Notes: generated by a model from the letters alone, not told the origin. A stretch of DNA of 33,535 bases from Scatomorpha sp036653715 (GCA_036653715.1 JAVVTL010000009.1:1-33535); one strand, 5' to 3'; counted from the stretch's first letter, positions 7,169 to 16,078 are shown. Translations and numbers: made by a program.

Positions 7169-8257
7169 TTAAACGTTAAAGCGGATGTTGGTGACGTCCC
7201 CATCCTTCATGATGTATTCCTTGCCCTCGGAGTGGAAAAGACCCTTGTCCTTGGCGGCGGCAATGCTGCCGCAGGCGACAAGGTCGTCAAAGGCGACGAT
7301 TTCAGCCCTTATGAAGCCGCGCTCGAGGTCGGAATGTATCTTTCCCGCCGCTTTGGGCGCCTTTGTGCCCTTGGTTATCGTCCAGGCGCGAACCTCGTCC
7401 TTGCCGGCGGTGAGGAAGGAAATGTAGCCCAAAAGCTCATAAGAGCACTGTACGAGCCGGGCAACGCCCCGCTCGCTTATGCCGAGATCCTCTAAAAATT
7501 CGCGCTGTTCGTCCTCGGGCAGGTCGTTTATGTCCTCCTCGAGTCTCGCGCAGACGGGCAAAACCTTTGAGCCGTCCGCCTCCGCAAGTGCGCAGAGGGC
7601 CTTATAGCCCGGGTCGTCGTCCTTCTTGGCGTAGCCGTCCTCGTCGAGGTTTGCGGCATAGATGACGGGCTTTATGGAGAGCAGGCCGCCGTCCGCCAAA
7701 AGCGCGGACTCGTCCTCCGTGAAGTCAAAGGTGCGGGCGGGCTTTCCGTCCGAGAGGTGTGCCAAGAAGCGCTCGAGGAATTCCGCCTCCTGTTTGATTT
7801 TCTTGTCGCCGCTTTTGGCGGCCTTCTGTGCCTTTTCGTGGCGGCGCTGCATCAGGTCAATATCCGCTAAAATCAGCTCAAGCTCAAGTGCCTCGGCATC
7901 GCGCACGGCGTCCGCCGGCTCTGTGAAAAGCTCGTCGTTATTGAAGCAGCGGACGACCTCCAAAAGCGCGTCGGTCTGGCGTATGGCGGCGAGGAAGCCG
8001 TTGCCCAGCCCCTCACCGCGGGACGCGCCCTTGGCAAGCCCCGCGATATCGACAAACTCGATGGTCGCGGGCGTATATTTCTTCGGCTCGTACATCTCGG
8101 CGAGATAATCCAAGCGTGTATCCGGCACCTTCACGGTACCGACGTTCGGCGTCACCGAGGTAAAGGCATAGGCGGAGGTCGCCGCCTTTTCCCCCGTGAG
8201 CGCATTGAAAAGCGTTGTTTTGCCGACGTTAGGCAGTCCCACTATCCCTAACTTCAT
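7169..8257 (-). CDS. Redox-regulated ATPase YchF (OLA1 family)
   Basis: A 362-residue cytosolic P-loop NTPase of the Obg-related YchF family, which binds ATP rather than GTP and associates with ribosomes. G1 is GLPNVGKTT (7-15), G3 is DIAG, and the NKxD motif is replaced by an N-L-D-E type sequence, the feature that goes with ATP preference. A coiled-coil insert (about 130-200) and a C-terminal TGS domain (about 280-362, containing ERGFIRAEIV) complete the usual length. The start is the ATG at 8257, which gives the canonical N-terminus. This lies 29 bases inside the 3' end of ftsH, with GGTGG of ftsH serving as the ribosome binding site, so the two genes are probably translationally coupled. 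Confidence 0.96.
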   Translation of the reverse strand: MKLGIVGLPNVGKTTLFNALTGEKAATSAYAFTSVTPNVGTVKVPDTRLDYLAEMYEPKKYTPATIEFVDIAGLAKGASRGEGLGNGFLAAIRQTDALLEVVRCFNNDELFTEPADAVRDAEALELELILADIDLMQRRHEKAQKAAKSGDKKIKQEAEFLERFLAHLSDGKPARTFDFTEDESALLADGGLLSIKPVIYAANLDEDGYAKKDDDPGYKALCALAEADGSKVLPVCARLEEDINDLPEDEQREFLEDLGISERGVARLVQCSYELLGYISFLTAGKDEVRAWTITKGTKAPKAAGKIHSDLERGFIRAEIVAFDDLVACGSIAAAKDKGLFHSEGKEYIMKDGDVTNIRFNV

Positions 8258-10196
8258 CAGTTTCCACCTTCTTATCCTCTATCTGCTCCGGGCTGTTCGG
8301 AGTGTTTTCCGGCGCTGTCGCGTCGGGCAGCGGCTGCGGCTCCGCCTTGGGGGGCGGCAGCTTACCGTGCTCGCAGTAATACTCAAAGGTCTCGCCGTCC
8401 ATGCTCTCGTTCGTGAGGAGATATTCGGCGACGCCGCGCAGCAGCTCCGCGTGGTCGGAGAGGATTTTCTCGCAGCTCGCGCTTGCCTCGTCGAAGATGC
8501 GCTTGACCTCGGAGTCGATAACGGCGGCGGTTTCCTCGGAATAGCTCTTGGTCTGACCGAAGTCGCGGCCAATGAAGATGCTGTGCTCCGAGCTGTCAAA
8601 GGAGATTGGCCCGAGGCGCTCGCTCATGCCGTATTTGGTTATCATGGCGCGAGCAAGGCCGCTCGCCTGCTGGATATCGCCGGAGGCACCGGTGGAGATG
8701 TCGTCCAAAAACAGGCGCTCGGAAACGCGTCCGCCGAGGCAGACGACGATGTTCTCAAACAGCTCGTTGTAGGAGTTGAAGTTTTCCTCGTCTTCCTTGG
8801 GTCGGAAATACGTCACGCCGCCGGCGGGGCCGCGCGGGACGATGGTAATATAGTGTACGGGGTCGGTGTGGCTCTGGAATTTGCCGGAGATGGCATGTCC
8901 CGCCTCGTGGTAGGCGGCGAGCTTGCGCGCGCGCTCGGACATGACGCGGCTCTTTTTCTCGGGGCCGAGCTGCACCTTGCGGATTGCCTCCTCGATTTCG
9001 ACGGAGGTTATGAAGCGGCGTCCGTTGCCGACCGACATCAGCGCGGCCTCGTTCAGGAGGTTTTCCAAATCGGCACCGGTAAAGCCGGGGGTTCCGCGCG
9101 CCACGCTGTTGAGGTTCACGTCGTCGCCCAAGGGCTTGCCGCGGGAGTGGACGCGGAGTATGGCCTCGCGGCCCTTGACGTCGGGAAGTCCGACATATAC
9201 GCGCCTGTCAAAGCGGCCGGGGCGAAGCAGGGCGCTGTCAAGGATGTCCGACCTGTTGGTGGCGGCCATGACAATGACGCCCTCGTTGTTGGAGAAGCCG
9301 TCCATCTCCACAAGGAGCTGGTTAAGGGTCTGCTCGCGCTCGTCGTGGCCGCCGCCGAGGCCGGAGCCTCTCTGACGTCCCACTGCGTCGATTTCGTCGA
9401 TGAAAATTATCGCGGGGGCGACCTTCTTGGCCTGCTCGAACAGGTCGCGGACACGCGACGCGCCCACGCCGACATACAGCTCGACGAAGTCGGAGCCGGA
9501 TATGGTGAGGAACTGTACGCCCGCCTCGCCCGCCACCGCTCTCGCGATGAGGGTCTTGCCGGTGCCCGGAGGGCCGACAAGCAGAACGCCCTTGGGTATG
9601 CGCGCGCCCATATCGGTATAGGCGTGCGGATTTTTGAGGAAGGAGACAATCTCCTGCAGCTCGGCCTTTTCCTCGTCGCAGCCGGCGACGTCGGCAAAGG
9701 TGACTTTTTTCTTTTCCTCGCTGCCGAGGCGCGTGCGCGCCTTGCCGAATTTGCCGACGCCCGGCGCTCCGCCGCCCGCCTTGGACATCATGGAGTACCA
9801 AAGCCCGCCGCAGAGAAGGATGACAATGAGGTAGGGAATAAAGCTCAGCCACCACGGGGCGACAAAGCCTACCTTGTAGTCGTATTCGGTGATGATTCCG
9901 TCGGCGTATTGCTGGTCGATGATGGGGCCCATGTCGTCCTTGAACCACTGTGGGCTTGCGAGCTTATAGGTGACTGTTTCCTGCCCCTCCGGCTGTCCGC
10001 GGAGCGTCAGAATCAAATCGGAGCCTTCGATATAAAAGGATTCGACCTTTTCCTGCTTGAAAAAGTCAACTACTTGGGAGTAGCCGTAGGTCTCGGCCTT
10101 CGGCGGGGCGGTCATTGTGAAGACCGTCGCCAGCAGGATGAGCATTATGAGTGCGTAAAAGCCCAGGTCTCTCGCCCGGTTTCTTTGCGGTTTCAA
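8229..10196 (-). CDS. ATP-dependent zinc metalloprotease FtsH
   Basis: A 655-residue membrane-anchored AAA+ protease that degrades misfolded membrane and selected cytosolic proteins. Two membrane helices (about 12-29 and 112-134) flank an extracytoplasmic segment. The AAA module has Walker A GPPGTGKT (208-215), Walker B IFIDEID (264-270) and the second region of homology near 311-331. The zinc site HEAGH is at 430-434, with the third ligand expected in SERLFLDDISTGAS. Length is normal. Translation starts at TTG (10196), 12 bases after AAGGA; no better ATG exists upstream of the first helix. It follows hpt by 30 bases, an arrangement (tilS-hpt-ftsH) conserved in Bacillota, and overlaps ychF by 29 bases. 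Confidence 0.97.
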   Translation of the reverse strand: MKPQRNRARDLGFYALIMLILLATVFTMTAPPKAETYGYSQVVDFFKQEKVESFYIEGSDLILTLRGQPEGQETVTYKLASPQWFKDDMGPIIDQQYADGIITEYDYKVGFVAPWWLSFIPYLIVILLCGGLWYSMMSKAGGGAPGVGKFGKARTRLGSEEKKKVTFADVAGCDEEKAELQEIVSFLKNPHAYTDMGARIPKGVLLVGPPGTGKTLIARAVAGEAGVQFLTISGSDFVELYVGVGASRVRDLFEQAKKVAPAIIFIDEIDAVGRQRGSGLGGGHDEREQTLNQLLVEMDGFSNNEGVIVMAATNRSDILDSALLRPGRFDRRVYVGLPDVKGREAILRVHSRGKPLGDDVNLNSVARGTPGFTGADLENLLNEAALMSVGNGRRFITSVEIEEAIRKVQLGPEKKSRVMSERARKLAAYHEAGHAISGKFQSHTDPVHYITIVPRGPAGGVTYFRPKEDEENFNSYNELFENIVVCLGGRVSERLFLDDISTGASGDIQQASGLARAMITKYGMSERLGPISFDSSEHSIFIGRDFGQTKSYSEETAAVIDSEVKRIFDEASASCEKILSDHAELLRGVAEYLLTNESMDGETFEYYCEHGKLPPPKAEPQPLPDATAPENTPNSPEQIEDKKVETDEVRDSGTA

Positions 10197-10226
10197 GAGA
10201 TGATCACGTCCTTTTGCTGTGAATAA

Positions 10227-10769
10227 TTATTTTGTGTAGACCTCGGGCTTTAAAATCCCGATGTAGGGAAGATTGCGGTAAACCTCGTCGTAGTCAAGCC
10301 CATAGCCCACGACGAAAGCGTCCGGTACCTCAAAGCCGCTGTAATCCGCCTTGATGTCCGCCCTGCGGCGCAGGGGCTTGTCCAGCAGCGTCACGATTTT
10401 TATTGACGCGGGCAGACGCCCGGAGAGGTATTTTGTGAGGTAGCTCAGGGTCACGCCGCTGTCAAGGATGTCCTCGACGATTATGACATGGCGGCCTGCG
10501 ATATCATGGGAGAGGTCCTTGTTGATTTCCACCGCGCCGGTGGTCTTGGTGCCGGAGCCGTAGGAGGAGACTGCCATAAAGTCCATGGTGCAGCGTATAT
10601 CCACGCTCCGCATGAGATCCGCCATGAACACGAAGCAGCCCTTCAGCACGCCAACGAACATCGGATTTTTGTCGGCATAGTCCCTCGACAGCTCCGCGCC
10701 AAGCTCGCTGATTCTTGCCTTCAGCCGCTCCTCGGTAAACAGTATTGACTCAATGTCGTCACTCATCAT
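10227..10769 (-). CDS. Hypoxanthine phosphoribosyltransferase
   Basis: A 180-residue cytosolic purine-salvage enzyme that joins hypoxanthine (and usually guanine) to PRPP to give IMP/GMP. The PRPP-binding motif VIIVEDILDSG is at 95-105, a flexible catalytic loop with SYGSGT is at 69-74, and the base-binding end carries the D-x-F-V-V-G-Y-G-x-D-Y pattern. I start at the ATG at 10769, behind AGGGTGA, rather than at an in-frame GTG at 10778. This leaves 5 bases after the tilS stop, and that stop codon lies within the ribosome binding site, so expression is probably coupled to tilS. Confidence 0.95.
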   Translation of the reverse strand: MMSDDIESILFTEERLKARISELGAELSRDYADKNPMFVGVLKGCFVFMADLMRSVDIRCTMDFMAVSSYGSGTKTTGAVEINKDLSHDIAGRHVIIVEDILDSGVTLSYLTKYLSGRLPASIKIVTLLDKPLRRRADIKADYSGFEVPDAFVVGYGLDYDEVYRNLPYIGILKPEVYTK

Positions 10770-10774
10770 AGCTT

Positions 10775-12106
10775 TCACCCTGTTACTTTCGTTTCTATCT
10801 CTATTCTCAGAGCCTCGCAGCCCGGCTCCGCGGCGCAGCGCTCTGCCACACCGAAGCCATAAACAGCGATAACACCTTCCCCATCCCGAAACACCGGGGT
10901 GAGGCGGCGCTTTAGCTGTGTGAGCTTTTTTTCGGCGAACATATCGGAGAGACTTTTGGTGCAGCCACGCCCCGCAAGCCTTATTTTATCGCCGTCCGCT
11001 CTGGACATACAGGATATGTTACCACATATCCTCTCATAATTAAAGAAAAAAGTGTTTAATGAACTGTGAATTTCGGCTCCCGGCGGGAGAAGGCGGCAGG
11101 TGGCGAGCATATCTGTCCCCCCTATGCGGACAGTGCCGCCGATGACGAGCCGTGTCGGTTCTATTTCCTTTTGCTCGGCGGCGCCGAACTCGAGCCTTCC
11201 GCATTCGCGCGTGACCCTCATGCCCGGCACATCCGCAAAGCCCAGCCCCTCGCTCCCCGCGAGCGCGAGGATTGCGTCCACATGCTTTTCGGAGAGGCCC
11301 GCGCCGGCTATAAGGCGTATGACGCGTGAGGATACGGGGCGCGGCAGTGCCGCCAGCCCTCTCTCCGGCAGGGTATTGTCGCGAAGATTTTCAGCGATAA
11401 AATCACCGGCAAGGGAGCTTAAAAATTCCTCGTCACCGCGCAGCAGCTCCGCCGCGCGGGAGGCGTTTGCGGAAAAGCCGCTGTTCACGCTCCTGAGCGC
11501 CGGAACGGCGGCATGGCGCACGCGGTTGCGGGCGTAGTCGTCCGAGGCGTTGCTGCTGTCCTCGATGTGAGTGACCGCGCGGCTTTTGAGGTATTCTTCG
11601 ACCTCCGCCCGCGTGAGGGTCAGAATCGGGCGGATGAGCCTGCCGCGCACGGGCGGTATGCCGCAGAGTCCGCGCAGACCCGTGCCTCTTGCGAGGTTCA
11701 TCAGCATAGTCTCGGCATTATCGTCCGCCGTATGCGCGGTGGCGATGCGGCCGCAGTCGAGGCGCTCCGCCGTGCGCTCAAGAAAGTCGTAGCGCAGCCT
11801 GCGCGCGGCTTCCTCTGTGCCCATGCCGTTTTGCGCGGCATAGGCGGCGACGTCTCCCCGCTCCGTCACGCAGGTAACGCCGAGCTTTAAGCAGAGCGAC
11901 TTAACGAATTCCTCGTCCCTGTCGGATTCCGCCCCGCGCAGGCAATGGTTATAGTGAGCGGCGCGGACAGTGAGCCGCCTTGCGGGAGCAAGCTCCAAAA
12001 GGAGCATGAGCAGACAGACGGAGTCCGCGCCGCCGGAGACGGCACAGAGAATCTGCGCCCCCTCGGGAAGCATATTGTATTTGTCGGTAAAATCAGTAAT
12101 CATCAT
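10775..12106 (-). CDS. tRNA(Ile)-lysidine synthase
   Basis: This enzyme of about 443 residues uses ATP and lysine to make lysidine at C34 of the AUA-reading tRNA-Ile. The N-type ATP-pyrophosphatase loop SGGADS is at 24-29, followed by the TilS-specific H-x-x-x-H/NHCLR and HTADDNAETM segments. A TilS substrate-binding region and a C-terminal TilS_C domain (about 360-443) give the full-length architecture. The start is taken at 12106 (MMITDF; the next ATG at 12103 is equally possible), overlapping the dnaB stop by 14 bases. An in-frame ATG at 12184 would add 26 residues read from dnaB sequence and is rejected. Confidence 0.95.
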   Translation of the reverse strand: MMITDFTDKYNMLPEGAQILCAVSGGADSVCLLMLLLELAPARRLTVRAAHYNHCLRGAESDRDEEFVKSLCLKLGVTCVTERGDVAAYAAQNGMGTEEAARRLRYDFLERTAERLDCGRIATAHTADDNAETMLMNLARGTGLRGLCGIPPVRGRLIRPILTLTRAEVEEYLKSRAVTHIEDSSNASDDYARNRVRHAAVPALRSVNSGFSANASRAAELLRGDEEFLSSLAGDFIAENLRDNTLPERGLAALPRPVSSRVIRLIAGAGLSEKHVDAILALAGSEGLGFADVPGMRVTRECGRLEFGAAEQKEIEPTRLVIGGTVRIGGTDMLATCRLLPPGAEIHSSLNTFFFNYERICGNISCMSRADGDKIRLAGRGCTKSLSDMFAEKKLTQLKRRLTPVFRDGEGVIAVYGFGVAERCAAEPGCEALRIEIETKVTG

Positions 12107-13442
12107 CGTCACGCCGATTTTCCATGGCGGCAAAGGTGGTATATTCCGGCATCCAAAGCAGCTTGATGGTGCCGGTTTCGCCATGGCGGTTTTTGAGGAT
12201 TATTGCCTCTGCCTCGTTGGGATTTTCGCACTCGCTGTTATAGGTGCTCTCGCGGTAGAGGCCGATGACAACGTCGGCGTCCTGCTCGATGGCGCCGGAT
12301 TCGCGCAGGTCGGAGAGCATGGGGCGCTTGTTCTGCCGCGCCTCGTTCGCACGAGAGAGCTGGGAGAGACAGAGCACGGGGACGTTCAGCTCTTTCGCCA
12401 TTATTTTGAGCATACGGCTCATGTCCGATACCGCCTGCGTGCGGCTCTCGTTAGACCAGGAGCTGCCGCTGCCCGCCGACTGCATGAGCTGGAGATAGTC
12501 TATGACCACAAGGCCGATATCCTGCAAGCGTCGGCATTGGGCGTTCATATCCGCCACCGAGAGGGTGGGGTTGTCGTCTATTCGGATGTCGGTTGCGGAG
12601 ATTACCGCCGCCGCCGCGCCGACGCGCCGCCACTCGTCCTGCGAGAGCTTGCCCGTCTGGAGCTTTTGGCTGTCGATAAGTCCCTCGTTCGCCAAGAGGC
12701 GGATGACGAGCTGTTCCCGCGCCATTTCGAGGGAAAATATTGCCACTGTTTTTTTGGTGGTCTTGCCGACGTGCATGGCGATGTTCAGAGCTATGCTGGT
12801 CTTGCCCACGCCGGGGCGCGCCGCGACGATTACGAGGTCGCCGCCGCCAAGGCCGAGGATGGTTCTGTCGAGGTCGGAAAGGCCGGTGGTTAGACCGGGA
12901 ATGGTTTTATCCGAGGCCGCCGCCTCGGACAGATGTGTATAGACGCTTTGGACGACGACGGATACCGGCATCAGTCCGCCGACGGCTCTGTCCTTGCGCA
13001 GGGCGTAGATTTTGCGCTCTGCCGCCTCCAAAATGGAGCCGACCTCGCCCTCGCCGGCGTAGACGAGGGTGTTTATCTCGTCCGCCGCCTGCGCGATGTT
13101 GCGCAGCAGGGCTTTGTCCCTGACTATGGCGGCATATTCGAGGACGTTCGCCGCCGTCGGCGTGACCTGCATAAGCTCCAGCACATACTGCTGTGAGGCC
13201 GCGCCAAAAACGCCGCGCACCTTCATCTGATCCAGCACGGTCACGGGGTCGATGGTCTGTCCGTAGGCGAACATGGCAAAAATGGTATCGAATATGTCCC
13301 TGTTTGCCTCGATATAAAAATCCACGGAGCGGATTTTGTCTATGACCTCCGAAACGCAGGCGGGGTCAATGAGCATGGAGCCGATGACCGCCTGCTCCGC
13401 CGGCGCCGAATGCGGCGCCTGTCTGCCTAAAAGCTCATCCAT
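12093..13442 (-). CDS. Replicative DNA helicase DnaB
   Basis: A 449-residue hexameric helicase that unwinds DNA at the replication fork. Residues 10-110 are the helical N-terminal DnaB domain, joined by a linker to a RecA-like core. The Walker A is ARPGVGKTS (208-216), the Walker B lies in LVVIDYLQLM (311-320), and the arginine-finger end holds the L-S-Q-L-S-R and DLRESGAIEQDAD segments. It ends in an acidic D-D-D-D-Y tail. Its ATG has GGGAGG upstream and lies 18 bases after rplI, the usual rplI-dnaB order of Bacillota. No intein or frameshift is present. Confidence 0.97.
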   Translation of the reverse strand: MDELLGRQAPHSAPAEQAVIGSMLIDPACVSEVIDKIRSVDFYIEANRDIFDTIFAMFAYGQTIDPVTVLDQMKVRGVFGAASQQYVLELMQVTPTAANVLEYAAIVRDKALLRNIAQAADEINTLVYAGEGEVGSILEAAERKIYALRKDRAVGGLMPVSVVVQSVYTHLSEAAASDKTIPGLTTGLSDLDRTILGLGGGDLVIVAARPGVGKTSIALNIAMHVGKTTKKTVAIFSLEMAREQLVIRLLANEGLIDSQKLQTGKLSQDEWRRVGAAAAVISATDIRIDDNPTLSVADMNAQCRRLQDIGLVVIDYLQLMQSAGSGSSWSNESRTQAVSDMSRMLKIMAKELNVPVLCLSQLSRANEARQNKRPMLSDLRESGAIEQDADVVIGLYRESTYNSECENPNEAEAIILKNRHGETGTIKLLWMPEYTTFAAMENRRDDDDY

Positions 13443-13460
13443 GGAAAAGCCTCCCGCGCC

Positions 13461-13910
13461 TTATTTTTGCTCCGTTACCAAGAGGTTTATGGTGCCCATG
13501 ACCTCGTAGCCGAGCTTCGCCTTGACCTCAAAGCTGCCGAACTGCTTTATCGGGTCGCCCTGAACTATCTTGTTTTTCTCGATTTCGATGCCGTGCTGGG
13601 CGCGGAGCGCGTCGGATATTTCCTGAGAGGTGACGGCGCCGAAAAGCTTGCCGCCCTGTCCCGACTTGGCGGAGATGTGGACGACGACGTCGCCGAGCCG
13701 CTTGGCGTTTTCCTCGGCCTGAGCCTTTTCCTTCGCCATAAGCGCGGCCTTTGCCTTTTCCTGAAGCTTCAGGGTGTTCATGTTGTCCGCCGTCGCCTCT
13801 GTCGCGAGCTTGCGGGGGAGAAGATAGTTGCGGCCGTAGCCGTCCGAGACCTCTTTCAGCTCGCCTTTTTTCGCCTGTCCCCTTACGTCAACATTGAAGA
13901 TTACTTTCAT
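13461..13910 (-). CDS. 50S ribosomal protein L9
   Basis: This 149-residue protein binds 23S rRNA domain V and extends from the L1 side of the 50S subunit. It has the N-terminal L9 RNA-binding domain (KGELKEVSDGYGRNYLLP, about 17-34), the long connecting helix rich in Lys/Ala/Glu (about 45-75) and the C-terminal domain. The start is the ATG at 13910, preceded by AAAGGAG. An in-frame upstream ATG would add 18 residues drawn from a hairpin-rich leader. The gene is followed closely by dnaB. Its leader, between the gdpP stop and this ATG, folds into four short hairpins, the last of which includes part of the ribosome binding site. Confidence 0.97.
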   Translation of the reverse strand: MKVIFNVDVRGQAKKGELKEVSDGYGRNYLLPRKLATEATADNMNTLKLQEKAKAALMAKEKAQAEENAKRLGDVVVHISAKSGQGGKLFGAVTSQEISDALRAQHGIEIEKNKIVQGDPIKQFGSFEVKAKLGYEVMGTINLLVTEQK

Positions 13911-13996
13911 TATATGTTCTCCTTTCCCATCGGAAAGCGGGTTCTCCCGCCCCGATATGCCCAAGGGCGCATGTGCGCCTCTGCCCGAAAACGGGC
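13911..13996 (-). promoter_or_regulatory. Four tandem hairpins in the gdpP-rplI leader
   Basis: Between the gdpP stop and the rplI ATG, four short perfect inverted repeats follow one another: GCCCG/CGGGC with loop TTTT (13983-13996), GGCGCA/TGCGCC (13966-13979), GCGGG/CCCGC with loop AGAA (13937-13950) and CTTTCC/GGAAAG with loop GATG (13922-13937). The last overlaps the AAAGGAG ribosome binding site of rplI. None is followed by a T-run, so they are not terminators. They could control rplI translation or mark an mRNA-processing site; that role is inference. Confidence 0.5.
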
Positions 13997-15997
13997 CTAT
14001 TCGTCAAGATATTCGTCAATCGCCTCGAAAAGCTTATTCACGGCTTCGCGCAGACCCGTGTCGTGGAGCTGAGCCGCCGCAGCCGAGCGGTTTCCGCCGC
14101 CGCCGAGCTTTTCCATTATCATCTGGGCGTTGACGTCGCCCATGGAGCGGGCCGAGATATTCGCGCCGCCGTCCCCTGTCGGGAAAACGACAAACGAGAC
14201 CTCGACTCCCGAGATGTTCAGCAGCTCGTCCGCCGCCTGTGCGGCGACTATTCTGTCCTGCTGCTCCTCCGGCACGGCGACCGCGATATTGCCGCGGTAG
14301 AGCTGGGCGTTCTGGAGTATTTTGTAGCGCGCCACGGTCTGGTCCATGTCGTTCTGAAGGAGCTTTTTGACCTCCGTCGTGTCCGCCCCGGTGCGGCGGA
14401 GGAAGGCGGCGGCGTCGAAGGTGCGCTCGCCTGTGCGCATTGTGAAATTCTTGGTGTCGAGGACTATTCCCGAGAGCAGGGCCTCGGACTCACAGCGCAG
14501 GACATCCGCCGGGTCCACGACCTCCTGAAGCACCTCGCTCATGAGCTCGCACACGCTTGAGGCGAATGGCTCGTGGAAGGTGAGGTCGGCTTTTTGGATG
14601 TAGGTGGCCGCGCGTCTGTGGTGGTCGATGACCGCCACGCGGTTGCAGGTCTGCAAAAGACTTTGGTCCTCCACCTGCTCGGGGCGGTTGGTGTCCACCA
14701 CCACCAAGAGCGAGCGGCTGTCCGCCAGCAGCATCGCCTCCTGCGGGGATATGAAGGCGTTTTTGTATTCCGGCTCGAGCTTGAGCCGCGCTATCAGCGA
14801 GCCTGCGGCGTTTTTTTGCTGGTCTATGACGATTCTGCACTGCTTGCCCTTTTTTCGGGCTATGCAGCAGATTGCCGCCTCCGCGCCGACGGTGTCGAGG
14901 TCCGCGTATTTGTGGCCCATGACGAACACGCGTGACGCGTCGCCGATAAGCTCGCAGAGGGCGTTTGCCATGACGCGGGACTTGACCTTCGTGCGCGTCT
15001 CTATTTCGTTGCCGCGCCCGCCGAAAAACTCGAAATTGAAGCGGTTTTTGACAACCGCCTGGTCGCCGCCTCTTGAGAGTGCCATCTCTGCCGCAAGGGC
15101 CGCGAATTGGTAGTCCTCGCCGAAGCTTACTCCGTCGTGGCCTATGCCAATGCTTATGCTGCCGTGTATGCCCGAGGGGCTGACGACGTGGTGTACGCTG
15201 TCCAAAAGGGAAAATTTCCCCTCCTGCATGGCGGGCAGCCAGCGCCGCTCGAAGATGAAGACATAGCGGTCGCGGTCATAGCGGCGCATAAAGCCGTCCT
15301 TGCCGTCGCACCATTGGGCTATGCGGTCCTCAACTGCGTCACGCAGCTCGTTTTTGACACGGTCGGTCTGGTTTTTGGTCATCTCGTCGTAGTTGTCGAT
15401 GACTATGAGCGCGACGACGGGGCGAGAGGCCTCGTAGCTCACGCGGATATTGTCGTACTCGGTGACGTCGACCCAATAGGTGATGCCCATGAAGCCGCGT
15501 TCTTCGTTTTTCGGCCCGTCGCCGGAGCGGATGATGTTGCCGTGAATTTGGTATTTTTTGTCGCCAAGGGTGAGAAGTCCGGGGTGCTGGCTCTTGCCCT
15601 CCGTCAGCCATTTGCCGGAGAAGGCGGGGACAAGCTCGTCAAGCCTCACGTCGAGGCGCGAGCTGCTCACGCCGCACATATCGAAGAAATATTGGTTTGC
15701 CCAGACCACGCGTGAGTCGCTGAGCGCAAAAACCGCCATAGGCAGCGGGAAATTGAGAAGGGTGTTGTTCTTCGCCGTATCTGCGTCGTAGGTGACGGAC
15801 TCGATATACGCCATCAGCTCCTTGCGCTTTTTCCGCGCGACGAAAAACGAATAGATGACAAGCAGGAGAACTATCCCCGCCTCGACGCCCGCCAAAATAT
15901 ACTGGTCGAAAAACAGCGACGCCGCGACGAACAGGATGAGGAAGGCCATGTACAGCCCAACTCCCGGCTCGACTAATCTTTGAATTTTTTTATTCAT
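13997..15997 (-). CDS. Cyclic-di-AMP phosphodiesterase GdpP
   Basis: A 666-residue membrane protein predicted to hydrolyse c-di-AMP to 5'-pApA. Two membrane helices (about 13-29 and 35-53) are followed by a PAS-like domain (about 80-180), a degenerate GGDEF domain (about 190-310, no GGDEF signature) and a DHH-DHHA1 phosphodiesterase. The metal site shows GHKYADLD (361-368) and IDHH (457-460). The end has the DHHA1 G-G-G-x-x-x-A pattern. The ATG at 15997 has GGGAGG upstream; an ATG at 16027 would only add ten leader residues. It is the first gene after a near-consensus promoter and begins the gdpP-rplI-dnaB run typical of Bacillota. By controlling c-di-AMP it would affect the Trk/Ktr K+ transporters encoded at the other end of the window. 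Confidence 0.96.
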   Translation of the reverse strand: MNKKIQRLVEPGVGLYMAFLILFVAASLFFDQYILAGVEAGIVLLLVIYSFFVARKKRKELMAYIESVTYDADTAKNNTLLNFPLPMAVFALSDSRVVWANQYFFDMCGVSSSRLDVRLDELVPAFSGKWLTEGKSQHPGLLTLGDKKYQIHGNIIRSGDGPKNEERGFMGITYWVDVTEYDNIRVSYEASRPVVALIVIDNYDEMTKNQTDRVKNELRDAVEDRIAQWCDGKDGFMRRYDRDRYVFIFERRWLPAMQEGKFSLLDSVHHVVSPSGIHGSISIGIGHDGVSFGEDYQFAALAAEMALSRGGDQAVVKNRFNFEFFGGRGNEIETRTKVKSRVMANALCELIGDASRVFVMGHKYADLDTVGAEAAICCIARKKGKQCRIVIDQQKNAAGSLIARLKLEPEYKNAFISPQEAMLLADSRSLLVVVDTNRPEQVEDQSLLQTCNRVAVIDHHRRAATYIQKADLTFHEPFASSVCELMSEVLQEVVDPADVLRCESEALLSGIVLDTKNFTMRTGERTFDAAAFLRRTGADTTEVKKLLQNDMDQTVARYKILQNAQLYRGNIAVAVPEEQQDRIVAAQAADELLNISGVEVSFVVFPTGDGGANISARSMGDVNAQMIMEKLGGGGNRSAAAAQLHDTGLREAVNKLFEAIDEYLDE

Positions 15998-16049
15998 GGG
16001 AAAACCTCCCGCGGGCCGCATTGGCATAGCACCGCATAGATAGACCTAT

Positions 16050-16078
16050 ATTATAACAAAGCTGGCTTAGGTTGACAA
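16050..16078 (-). promoter_or_regulatory. Near-consensus promoter of the gdpP operon
   Basis: Minus strand: -35 TTGTCA (16073-16078), 17-base spacer, perfect -10 TATAAT (16050-16055). Transcription would start near 16043, leaving a leader of about 45 bases before the gdpP ATG at 15997. No terminator is visible until 2649-2688, so this promoter could serve eleven genes. The -35 lies in the palindrome GTTGACAAC (16071-16079). Confidence 0.85.

Noticed and set aside
8196..10226. Open frame of 676 codons on the plus strand opposite ftsH
   Set aside because: It mirrors ftsH exactly, has no family motif, and arises from the G/C-rich third codon positions of the real gene; ftsH has all its catalytic motifs.
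12107..12184. 26-residue N-terminal extension of tilS
   Set aside because: It lies wholly inside dnaB and does not match the conserved TilS start; the shorter form begins 14 bases before the dnaB stop.
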